Part shown: positions 24,544 through 31,893 of the stretch, piece by piece | How the letters are laid out: every line of letters begins with the position of its first letter | How positions within the stretch are numbered: the first letter of the stretch is position 1 | NCBI GenBank assembly: GCA_964418425.1 | Contig: CAYQLT010000021.1 | Location: 1-41,654, forward strand | From: CAYQLT01 sp964418425 | GTDB taxonomy: Bacteria > Bacillota > Limnochordia > Limnochordales > Geochordaceae | DNA length: 41,654 nucleotides | Direction of reading: 5' to 3' | Made by a program: the position numbers and the translations under genes | Notes under the pieces: generated by a model | The model's database searches: none | Seen by the model: the letters and a program-made list of their open reading frames with translations, nothing else | What the model was told of the DNA's origin: nothing

Positions 24544-25539
24544 ATGCGAGGCTCCTGGAGCAAGACAGTGTGCCGTCACAGCACGAGGTGGATTGGCGCA
24601 GCTCTGGCCGCCACGGCAGCGTTGGCCCTGATGGCGGCGCCGGTTTTGGCCGGGGCACCCAAGGGTTCCCGGGACAACCCGATCCGCATTGGCTCGCTTC
24701 GCATCACGGGGTTTGCGCCCTCGTACCTGCTGCAGGAGATGGGTGCCCGCAACGGGGTCTACTTCGACGTGATCGACTTTCCTCGCACCACCGAGCGCCT
24801 GGCGGCCCTTTTGCGGGGCGACATCGACCTTGCCTTCGCGGGGTGGACCGGCCTCATCACCCTGGTCGCCAAGGGAGATCCCGTGGTGGCGGTCGCCGGG
24901 GCCTTCAACGGAGGCTACACGTTGACCGTCGGCGCCAACTCCGGCATTCAGGCCCTGGCCGATTTGAAAGGGAAAAAGATCGCGTACAGCATTGGGTCCA
25001 ACGCCGAACTGCACCTGTACAGCCAGCTGGAGCTGGCCGGTTTGAGCGTCCGCGATGTAGACGCCGTCCACATGTCGTTCCCGGACATGCCGCTGGCTTT
25101 GGCCCGTGGCGACATCGACGCCTGCTTTTGCTCGGAGCCGCAGTCGTCCATCGCCATCCATCAGGGGTTCGGGAGGCTCCTCAAGTACCCCTATGACACA
25201 CCGGTTCGGGATCTCAACGGGGTTCTGGTGACCACCCGCCGGTTCTTGCAGGAAAACCGACAGGCGGTGAAGGCAACGCTGCTCTGGACGGTTCTGGCCA
25301 CCGACTACCTCAACACCTTCTACGGACGCTACCTGCAGGTGGGCAAAGACCTGTTCAAGCAGCCTGACCCCATCGTGGAGCTGGCTTTGAAGAACACCCG
25401 GCTCACCTACGCCGTCGACGTGGATGCGGTGCGGGCCATGGCCCAGTGGCAGATGCGGCTGGGCCAGATTCCCTCCGTGCCTGACGTGGCCCGGTTCGTG
25501 GACGTGTCGGTGCTGGAGGAGGTTCTGAGCGGCCGGTGA
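24544..25539 (+). CDS. ABC transporter substrate-binding protein, NitT/TauT (NMT1) type
   Basis: The 331-residue product has a signal peptide (basic start, then WIGAALAATAALALMAAPVLAGA). The mature domain has NMT1/SsuA features: IRIGSLRITGFAPSYLLQEMG, LRGDIDLAFAGWTG, LADLKGKKIAYSIGSNAE, and a hinge region with DIDACFCSEP. It captures a small anion or organic molecule outside the cell for the permease and ATPase that follow. No lipobox Cys is evident. ATG 24544 lies 77 bp after the MmgE/PrpD stop and its stop overlaps the first possible permease start. The ligand cannot be told from sequence alone. Confidence 0.9.
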   Translation: MRGSWSKTVCRHSTRWIGAALAATAALALMAAPVLAGAPKGSRDNPIRIGSLRITGFAPSYLLQEMGARNGVYFDVIDFPRTTERLAALLRGDIDLAFAGWTGLITLVAKGDPVVAVAGAFNGGYTLTVGANSGIQALADLKGKKIAYSIGSNAELHLYSQLELAGLSVRDVDAVHMSFPDMPLALARGDIDACFCSEPQSSIAIHQGFGRLLKYPYDTPVRDLNGVLVTTRRFLQENRQAVKATLLWTVLATDYLNTFYGRYLQVGKDLFKQPDPIVELALKNTRLTYAVDVDAVRAMAQWQMRLGQIPSVPDVARFVDVSVLEEVLSGR

Positions 25540-25559
25540 GGCAGGAGGGAGAGGTAGAC

Positions 25560-26411
25560 GTGGCGTCACGACCTGCGCCCGAAACCCATTCGGCAGGGCC
25601 GGTGGCGGTCGGGGCGCCCGGGGAGAAGGCACCCACGGCCGGTGCGCGGCTTCGGGCCCGGGGGGTGGACCTGGCGGCATCGCTGGTGGCACCGGCTGTG
25701 GTGCTGGCCGTCTGGACGGCGGCCACCCGCAGCGGGGGCGTCCTCACCCGGTTTTTGGCGCCTCCCTGGGAGGTCGTGGCGACCCTGTGGGCGCTTCTGT
25801 CCAGCGGGGAGCTGGCTGCGCACACCCTCGCCAGCCTTGGCAGGGTACTGGTGGGCCTCGGGGCGGCTGCTCTCGTGGGGGTTCCCCTGGGGCTTGTCAT
25901 CGCCTGGTGGCCGCTGGCCAACCGGATGCTTTCGCCCCTTCTGGAGTTTTTGCGGCCGATCCCCATCGCGGCCTGGGTTCCGCTCAGCATCCTCGTCTTC
26001 GGCATCGGGGAACTGCCGGCCCGGGTGCTCATCTTCCTCGGGGCCATCCATCCCATCATTGTGAACACCTCTCTGGGGGTGCGCTCGGTGGACCGGCTCC
26101 ATGTGCGGGCGGCGCGAATGCTGGGCGCCGGCCAGCGGGACGTGGTGCTGCGGGTGCTGATCCCGTCGGCGGTGCCCAGCGTGGTCACCGGGATTCGGCT
26201 CGGGCTCGGCATCGCGTGGTGGGTGGTCATCGTGGCAGAACTCCTGGCGGTGCGGTCCGGGCTGGGGTACATGATGGTGCAGGCGCAGGCCCTGATCCGT
26301 TCTGACATCATCATCGCCGGGATCTTCGTGATCGGAGCCGTCGGCTTCGCGCTGAACCGGCTGGCCCTGGCGGTGGAATCGGCCATCACTCCCTGGAGGC
26401 GGCACGGATGA
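25560..26411 (+). CDS. ABC transporter permease, NitT/TauT type
   Basis: The product is about 283 residues with about six membrane helices after a ~40-residue polar N-terminus. The BPD_transp_1 EAA-like loop is AARMLGAGQRDVVLRVLIPSAVPSVVTGIRLGLG, which contacts the ATPase. LAPPWEVVATLWAL and PIPIAAWVPLSILVFG are typical of SsuC/TauC permeases. GTG 25560 is preceded by GGAGGGAGAGG; a GTG at 25536 overlapping the binding-protein stop would add eight residues. The stop overlaps the ATPase start. Confidence 0.92.
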   Translation: MASRPAPETHSAGPVAVGAPGEKAPTAGARLRARGVDLAASLVAPAVVLAVWTAATRSGGVLTRFLAPPWEVVATLWALLSSGELAAHTLASLGRVLVGLGAAALVGVPLGLVIAWWPLANRMLSPLLEFLRPIPIAAWVPLSILVFGIGELPARVLIFLGAIHPIIVNTSLGVRSVDRLHVRAARMLGAGQRDVVLRVLIPSAVPSVVTGIRLGLGIAWWVVIVAELLAVRSGLGYMMVQAQALIRSDIIIAGIFVIGAVGFALNRLALAVESAITPWRRHG

Positions 26412-27367
26412 CAACGCCCGGACAGGCCTTGGACGAGCGGACCCCGCCCAAGCTGGAGCTGCGGGGGGTCTCCAAGCGGTTTGAAACGGTGGGGGGAGTC
26501 TCCGGGGTACAGGCGCTGCAGGACATCCACCTGGCGGTGGCCCCCGGGGAGATCTACGCCCTGGTCGGCCCCAGCGGCTGCGGGAAGACGACCCTGCTCA
26601 ACATCGTGGCCGGATTTGAACGGCCCAGCGCCGGCGAGGTACGGGTCGACGGCGTGCCGGTTCAAGGGCCGGGGCCGGAGCGGGGCGTTGTCTTTCAGGA
26701 GCACGCCCTTTTCCCGTGGCTTTCCGCCCTGGACAACGTTCGGTTCGGGCCGGCGGTGCGGGGGCGCCGGGACCTCCTGGAACGGTGCGGCGAGTTCCTG
26801 GCCCTCGTGGGCCTGCAAGGATTCGAACGCCACTACCCGGCCCAGCTGTCGGGCGGGATGCGCCAGAGGGTGGCCCTGGCCCGGGTGCTGGCTAACGCGC
26901 CGGCGGTGCTGCTCATGGATGAGCCGTTCGGGGCCTTGGACGCCCAGACCCGGGCTCAGATGCACCAGCTGCTCCTTGACATCTGGGAACGGCTTTCTCC
27001 CACCATCCTGTTTGTGACGCACGACGTGGACGAGGCCATTTACCTGGCGGACCGGGTGGGGGTCATGTCGGCTCGTCCGGGGAGGCTGGTCGCCGAGCTG
27101 GCCGTGGGCCTTCCCAGACCCCGGACCCCCGACGCGCTGCTGGGGCCGGCCTTCCTGGAACTCAAGGCCCGGCTTCTGGCGCTTCTGCGTTCGGCCTCCC
27201 GGCCAGAACCCTCTGCCGGAGACTCTGCCCCCGAGCCGTCTCGCCGGGAGCCTGCCGCCGAACCTGCCGTCGAGGCACCGGACCCCAGGGGTCAGATCCC
27301 CTGGCGGGCCGGTTCCGGCCGGGTCGGCGGCCCCGACCCGGCGGCCGAAGGGGGCGGAGTCGAGTGA
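26408..27367 (+). CDS. ABC transporter ATP-binding protein, NitT/TauT type
   Basis: The 319-residue product has Walker A GPSGCGKTT, Q-loop FQEHALFPWLSALDNV, signature LSGGMRQRVALARVL, Walker B VLLMDEPFGALD and H-loop FVTHDVDEAIYLADRV. It powers the permease encoded just upstream. The final ~65 residues are an unusual Pro/Glu/Ala-rich tail (PEPSAGDSAPEPSRREP and onwards) beyond the normal ~250-residue core. It overlaps both neighbours by 4 bp (ATGA and GTGA), which indicates strict translational coupling. Confidence 0.95.
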   Translation: MTTPGQALDERTPPKLELRGVSKRFETVGGVSGVQALQDIHLAVAPGEIYALVGPSGCGKTTLLNIVAGFERPSAGEVRVDGVPVQGPGPERGVVFQEHALFPWLSALDNVRFGPAVRGRRDLLERCGEFLALVGLQGFERHYPAQLSGGMRQRVALARVLANAPAVLLMDEPFGALDAQTRAQMHQLLLDIWERLSPTILFVTHDVDEAIYLADRVGVMSARPGRLVAELAVGLPRPRTPDALLGPAFLELKARLLALLRSASRPEPSAGDSAPEPSRREPAAEPAVEAPDPRGQIPWRAGSGRVGGPDPAAEGGGVE

Positions 27368-28503
27368 GCAGCATTGCTCCCGGGGCGGGAGCCGGCACAT
27401 CCTCCGGGGCCAGCACCGGCGCAGCGACGGCCCCGGGCGGTGGCGCGACGGGCCCGACCGGCCCGGGCGGTGGCACTCCGGGCGCGGCGGGCCCGGGCGG
27501 CGCCGGGGAGGCCATCGACCGCATCATGGCAACCGATGTGGCAGGGCGGGGTGCAGCACGGGTCCTCTACGAAGCCGCCCGGCGCTTTCACGGCGAACCC
27601 CTGGCCTGGCGGGCCGCCCGCTTTCTCGCCTCCCTCGCCCCGGGCTCCGCCGTCCTGCTGGCCACCGGCTGGCCCCACCGGCCGCACGTGGCGCCCGACG
27701 TGGCGGAGACGGACGGGCCGCCGGGGACGGCCGTGCTGGCCCGCACCCTGGCGGAACTGGTAGGCGCCGTGCCGGTGGTGGCGGTGGAGCCGGCGCTGGT
27801 GGGAGCCATGGAGGCCGTGGTGCGGGCGGCGGGGTTGCGGCCGGTGCCTGCTGAGGCCCTGGCCCGGGCAAAGGAAGTCCCCGCTCCCCTTCAGGTGTCC
27901 TCGGTGCTCCCCATGCCCGTGGAACTGGAGGAGGGGCGCCGCTTTGCCCGGGAGCTTTTCGAGAGGCTCGGGCCGGCCGCGGTGGTGGTCATCGAGAAGG
28001 GCGGGCTCAACGCCGCCGGCCGGGCCCACACGAGCCGGGGTCACGACACCACGTGGGCTGTCGCCAAGGCCGACCTCTTGGTGGAGGAGGCCCGCCGCCG
28101 GGGCGTGCCGTCGGTGGCCGTGGGCGATGGCGGCAACGAGGTGGGCATGGGCCTCATCCGGGATACCGTCCGGCGCCAGCTCCCCTACGGCGAGCGCTGC
28201 CAGTGCCCCTGCCAGGGGGGTATCGCCCCCCAGCAGCCCGTCGACAGCCTGGTGGTGGCCGCCGTCTCCAACTGGGGGGCCTACGGCATCGCCGCCGCCC
28301 TCAGCGTCCTGAAGGGCCAGGACTGGCCTCACGACGCCCGCCAGGAGGCCCGAGTGCTGGAGGCGGCGGCCGCCGCAGGGCTTTGCGACGGCCCCACGGG
28401 CTGGGTGGGCCCCATGGTGGACGGGCTGCCTCTCGACGTGCACCAGGCGGTGGTGACCCTGCTCGGGGAGGTGGTTCGCAAAAGCCGCTGGACGTGGCGG
28501 TAG
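27364..28503 (+). CDS. DUF4392 (D-glutamate cyclase-like C-terminal domain) protein
   Basis: The 379-residue product starts with a Gly/Ala/Pro/Thr low-complexity stretch (residues ~5-50). The rest matches DUF4392: RAARFLASLAPGSAVLLATGW, EKGGLNAAGRAHTSRGHD, and VAVGDGGNEVGMGLIRDTV, then a CQCPC cluster and AAVSNWGAYGIAAALSVL. The homologous domain of mammalian D-glutamate cyclase interconverts D-glutamate and 5-oxoproline with water loss or gain; family members are annotated as hydro-lyase-like. Here it is translationally coupled to the transporter, so its substrate is probably the imported compound or a derivative. The start is GTG 27364. Confidence 0.85.
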   Translation: MSSIAPGAGAGTSSGASTGAATAPGGGATGPTGPGGGTPGAAGPGGAGEAIDRIMATDVAGRGAARVLYEAARRFHGEPLAWRAARFLASLAPGSAVLLATGWPHRPHVAPDVAETDGPPGTAVLARTLAELVGAVPVVAVEPALVGAMEAVVRAAGLRPVPAEALARAKEVPAPLQVSSVLPMPVELEEGRRFARELFERLGPAAVVVIEKGGLNAAGRAHTSRGHDTTWAVAKADLLVEEARRRGVPSVAVGDGGNEVGMGLIRDTVRRQLPYGERCQCPCQGGIAPQQPVDSLVVAAVSNWGAYGIAAALSVLKGQDWPHDARQEARVLEAAAAAGLCDGPTGWVGPMVDGLPLDVHQAVVTLLGEVVRKSRWTWR

Positions 28504-28557
28504 GCGTCGGGCTGGCCGTCCCGGCGCCTGCGCCTCGCCGGGCACGGGGCGCAGGCG

Positions 28558-28576
28558 GGTTCGGGCCGCCCGAACC
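28558..28576. repeat. Perfect inverted repeat before the AtuA-like gene
   Basis: GGTTCGGGC (28558-28566) and GCCCGAACC (28568-28576) are exact complements around one base; folded, this is an 8-bp stem with a 3-nt loop. It lies in the 185-bp gap of the operon. There is no T-run, so it may be a processing site, attenuator or operator rather than a simple terminator. Confidence 0.5.
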
Positions 28577-28688
28577 GGCGGGAGGTTGCACGCGCCCGGC
28601 CCGGCAAGAGCCTTCCGGGGCCCGATTCGCCCGACGGTGCGGGAGAGGTCCCGGCTCAGAAGGCACCATATGGGGAGGCGACACGGGA

Positions 28689-30128
28689 TTGGAAGAGCTT
28701 CGGTTGCTTCAATCGTCGGCCATGGGCTACGGAAACGTTTCCTGGGATTCCATCCGCCGGGGCCTGGAGCTTGCCCCCCACGTCATCGTGGGCCAGGGCA
28801 CCTCGGCCGACCCCGGCCCGGCCTACCTGGGCTCCGACGAACTCCACCCCTACGTGGGCCGCATCAACCGCAAGCGGGACATCGGCCTCATCCTGCGGGC
28901 GGCGGTGGAGGGCCGCATCCCCTTCATCTTCTCCGGCGGCAGCCCCTCGGGCTCGGATCTGCACCTGGCCGGGGTGCTGGAGGTGGTCAACGAGCTGTGC
29001 CGGGAGCACGGCTGGCGCTTGCGGGTGGCCGTCATCAGCGGCCAGATCGACAAGCAGTGGCTCAAGGCCCGCCTGCGCCAGGGGGTGCGGGCCGAACGGC
29101 TGGCCGATTACCCGGGTCTCTCGCCGAACCTGACCGAGGCCGACGTGGACGCCTGCAAGGTCGTGGTGGCCCAGATGGGCCCGGAACCCATCGTTGAGGC
29201 CCTGCGTCAGGGCGTGGACGGCGTGATCACCGGCCGGGCGGTGGATGTGGCGCTGTACATGGCTTATCCGCTCTTGCACGGGTTTGACCGGGCGGTGGTG
29301 GCGCACATGGCCAAGACGGTGGAGTGCGGGGCGCTTTGCGCCGAGCCCCCCATCGCCGACAACGTCTTCGCCGTGCTGCGCCGGGACCACTTCGAAGTGT
29401 TCCCGCTGACGCCCGACCGGCGCTGCACGGTGACGTCGGTGGCATCCCATGCGTTCTACGAGCGCCCGGACATCTTCCGGGAACTCAACCCCGGCGGCTA
29501 CCTGGACGTAAGCGGGGCGCGCTACCAGCAGGTGGACGAGCGCTCGGTGCGGGTGTGGGGCGCCCGGTGGGTGGATCAGCCGTACACGGTCAAGCTGGAA
29601 GGCGTCGAGGCCGTGGGCTTTCGCACCATCACCCTGGCCGGCGCCCGGGATCCGGCCCTTCTCGCCCACATCGACGACCTTCTCGAGACGGTTCGCCGGC
29701 GCACCCGGGAAAAGTGGGAGGCCGAAGCGGGGGCGTTTCGGCTGGAGTTTCTGGTGTTCGGCAAGGATGCGGTCCTCGGCCCCAGCGAACCCACTCCGAG
29801 GATCACCGGACACGAAGCCTGCGTGCTGGCCAGCGTGATCGCCCGAACCCAGGAGCTGGCCACCGCCATCACGGCGTACGTTCGGGGACAGCTCTTGTTC
29901 GCCGATTACCCGGGTCGCACCAGCACGGCGGGCAACGTGGCGGTACCCTTCTCCCCCGGGGACATCCCCATGGGATCGGCGTATGTTTGGCGCATCTGGC
30001 ACGCGCTGCCCCTGGAAGACCCGCTGGAGCCGTTTCGGAGCAGGGTCATCCAGTTTCCCTGCGATCCGGCAGAGCTCGCGTGGCTTACCGGCGGGCGCCG
30101 GGTGGAAGGAGGAAGGCTGTATGAGTGA
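28689..30128 (+). CDS. AtuA-like protein (DUF1446)
   Basis: The 479-residue product carries the DUF1446 features: ELAPHVIVGQGTSADPGPAYLGSD, RIPFIFSGGSPSGSDLHL, VDGVITGRAVDVALYMAYPL, VECGALCAEPP and ELNPGGYLDVSGARYQQ. The family is named after AtuA of acyclic terpene (citronellol/geraniol) utilisation in Pseudomonas, but its reaction is not established. TTG 28689 is the only in-frame start near GGGGAGG (9 nt upstream); other in-frame starts upstream would enter unconserved sequence. The 3' end overlaps the DUF4387 gene by 8 bp. These two domains are often fused or adjacent, so they probably form one enzyme. Confidence 0.88.
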   Translation: MEELRLLQSSAMGYGNVSWDSIRRGLELAPHVIVGQGTSADPGPAYLGSDELHPYVGRINRKRDIGLILRAAVEGRIPFIFSGGSPSGSDLHLAGVLEVVNELCREHGWRLRVAVISGQIDKQWLKARLRQGVRAERLADYPGLSPNLTEADVDACKVVVAQMGPEPIVEALRQGVDGVITGRAVDVALYMAYPLLHGFDRAVVAHMAKTVECGALCAEPPIADNVFAVLRRDHFEVFPLTPDRRCTVTSVASHAFYERPDIFRELNPGGYLDVSGARYQQVDERSVRVWGARWVDQPYTVKLEGVEAVGFRTITLAGARDPALLAHIDDLLETVRRRTREKWEAEAGAFRLEFLVFGKDAVLGPSEPTPRITGHEACVLASVIARTQELATAITAYVRGQLLFADYPGRTSTAGNVAVPFSPGDIPMGSAYVWRIWHALPLEDPLEPFRSRVIQFPCDPAELAWLTGGRRVEGGRLYE

Positions 30129-30570
30129 GCGCAAGCAGCCGGCTTTGGACGGCGGGCCGGGCGCACCACCGCCGTCGGCTTCGCTGGCGGCCGAGCAAGC
30201 ATCCTCGGCGTCGGCTTCGACGGGAGGCGAGGGAGCGGGCATTCGGCTGGCGGATGGGGTGCGAATCTTTCGCAGCAAAAACGCCGGCCCGTTTCGCACC
30301 ACCATCGACATTTTCTATGCCCGCCCCGACCCCTACCGGGCCGTCAAAGAGTCCGGGGCGTTGACCGCCGGGGCCGTGGCGAAGCGCCTGGGCCTGGCCG
30401 AGGAGATGGTTGAGGGTATCTTCTTCTCCGACGAGACGCTGGGCGTCAAGATCACGATCCGCAAGCACGCCGGCATGGCATCGGGCGACCTGCGGTGTGC
30501 GGACACCTTCGGCGCTCAGCAGTACGCCCCGCTCAAGGACTGGGTGATCCATCCCGACGCAAAGCGCTGA
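30121..30570 (+). CDS. DUF4387 protein, partner of the AtuA-like protein
   Basis: The 149-residue product has an N-terminal low-complexity stretch of ~40 residues (Ala/Ser/Gly-rich). The DUF4387 core follows: VRIFRSKNAGPFRTTIDIFY, AVKESGALTAGAVAKRLGL, VEGIFFSDETLGVKITIRK and ASGDLRCADTFGAQQYAPL. DUF4387 occurs as the C-terminal part of larger AtuA proteins or as a separate gene next to them, as here. The ATG lies inside the end of the preceding gene. It is the last gene of the cluster. Confidence 0.9.
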   Translation: MSERKQPALDGGPGAPPPSASLAAEQASSASASTGGEGAGIRLADGVRIFRSKNAGPFRTTIDIFYARPDPYRAVKESGALTAGAVAKRLGLAEEMVEGIFFSDETLGVKITIRKHAGMASGDLRCADTFGAQQYAPLKDWVIHPDAKR

Positions 30571-30898
30571 GCCGCCGAACCCTTGCCCTCGCCTCCATCC
30601 TTGCCCGTGTTCCATGCCCCTGGCCGTGGCCATCCTCATGCCCCGGCTCGGGATCCGGCCCGCCAGGGGCAGGCTTTTGCCGCCTCTGCCCGTGGTATAC
30701 TCGCGGCGGGCCCGGGGAAGGGCTGATCAGGTGCGCAGCAAAGGGGACGACTGCTCTCCTTCCTTGCTTGAGTCCATCGAGCGGGACGGGATCGAGCTGT
30801 GATTTCCCGGTACGCGCTGCTCTCAAGCCGCATGCAATTGGCGGCCGGGGAGAAATCGGCCGGCGACACCTCACCGGGCTCGGAGTGAGAGAGGGGCT
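30571..30898 (+). other. Intergenic region with candidate promoter for mntA-hepT
   Basis: No gene is supportable in these 328 bases. A good -10, TATACT at 30696-30701, is preceded by T-rich GGCTTTTGCC (30672-30681), but a -35 at the usual distance is poor. It is the most likely promoter for the downstream toxin-antitoxin fusion, about 200 bp before its start. Confidence 0.4.
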
Positions 30899-31822
30899 GT
30901 GGGAGAGGAGCTTTCGCCGCTATCGGCGGGCGCACGCGCACGGGAACCAGATACCCTCGATGTGGAAGAGCTTATCGCGCGGGCCCGCTCTGTGCTGCGC
31001 CGCTACCCGCAGGTGCAGCGTGCATGGCTGTTTGGCTCGGCGAGCCGAGCTCGGATGGCGTCCGGGTCCGACGTGGACGTGGGGGTGCTCGCTTCGCCGC
31101 CGCTGGCCGAACCCGAGCGAACCCGGCTGTGGCTCGACTTGAGCGCGGCCCTCGGGCGAGAGGTGGACCTGCTGGTCTTGTCGGACGAGACCAACCCTGC
31201 CCTGGCCGCGGACGTGGTGTCGGGCCGGCCGGTTGTAGGCGAAAGCGGCATGGACCTGCTGGAGCTCGTCCTGCGCAGATCACGGGAAGCGGAAGACTGG
31301 GAACGATTTATCCTCTCCTTTCTGAGGGAACGCAGGGAGAGCAGGAGGTACAGCCCCATAGACGGCGAAACCCCCCTGCCCCTTTCACCTTCACAGAAGG
31401 ACGCGCTGGTGCGGCGGGTGGAGTCTTGCCGGCAAGAGGTGGAGGACCTCCAGGCTTACCAGGGGTTGACGCTTCAGCAGTACCGGACCGACCGCTCCGC
31501 GAGACGAAACGTCGAGCGGATTGCAGAGACCGTGGCCACGGCGGTCATTGACATGGCGAAGACGTTGGTGGCAGCATCCGCAGGCCCGGTGCCGCAAAGC
31601 TATGCCGAGGCTCTGCGGGGCGTGGGGGATCTCCGGATGGTCCCGGGAGAACTCGCGGAGCGCCTTGCGGGGCTGGCGACTTTGCGGAACGCGCTCGCCC
31701 ACGAGTACCTGGATCTCAAGTGGCCATCCATCCAGCAGTTCATCCAAACTCAGCACAAGGACGTTTTGGAATTTGTTGCGCGGGTAGAGGGGCTTTTGCT
31801 GCCGCCGCAGCCCGCACAGTAG
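30899..31822 (+). CDS. Single-chain MntA-HepT (nucleotidyltransferase antitoxin fused to HEPN toxin)
   Basis: The 307-residue product holds two modules. Residues ~20-125 are a minimal nucleotidyltransferase with G46-S47 and D58-x-D60 (LFGSASRARMASGSDVDVGV) and a third Asp at 90 (EVDLLVL), the MntA pattern. Residues ~170-300 are a HepT/DUF86 HEPN domain: RNVERIAETVATAVIDMAKTLV and the ribonuclease motif R263-x4-H268-x-Y270 (RNALAHEY). In the usual two-gene HepT/MntA systems the nucleotidyltransferase AMPylates a Tyr next to the HEPN active site and silences it; here Y270 is present and both are in one chain, joined by a ~40-residue linker. The start is GTG 30899 after GAGAGGGG. Confidence 0.85.
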   Translation: MGEELSPLSAGARAREPDTLDVEELIARARSVLRRYPQVQRAWLFGSASRARMASGSDVDVGVLASPPLAEPERTRLWLDLSAALGREVDLLVLSDETNPALAADVVSGRPVVGESGMDLLELVLRRSREAEDWERFILSFLRERRESRRYSPIDGETPLPLSPSQKDALVRRVESCRQEVEDLQAYQGLTLQQYRTDRSARRNVERIAETVATAVIDMAKTLVAASAGPVPQSYAEALRGVGDLRMVPGELAERLAGLATLRNALAHEYLDLKWPSIQQFIQTQHKDVLEFVARVEGLLLPPQPAQ

Positions 31823-31893
31823 GCGGCGTGCGCCGTGCTCCGTCGTGGCGAATGGGGCGGCTTGTTGACCCGAAGCGCGGTGGGGGATGTGGG

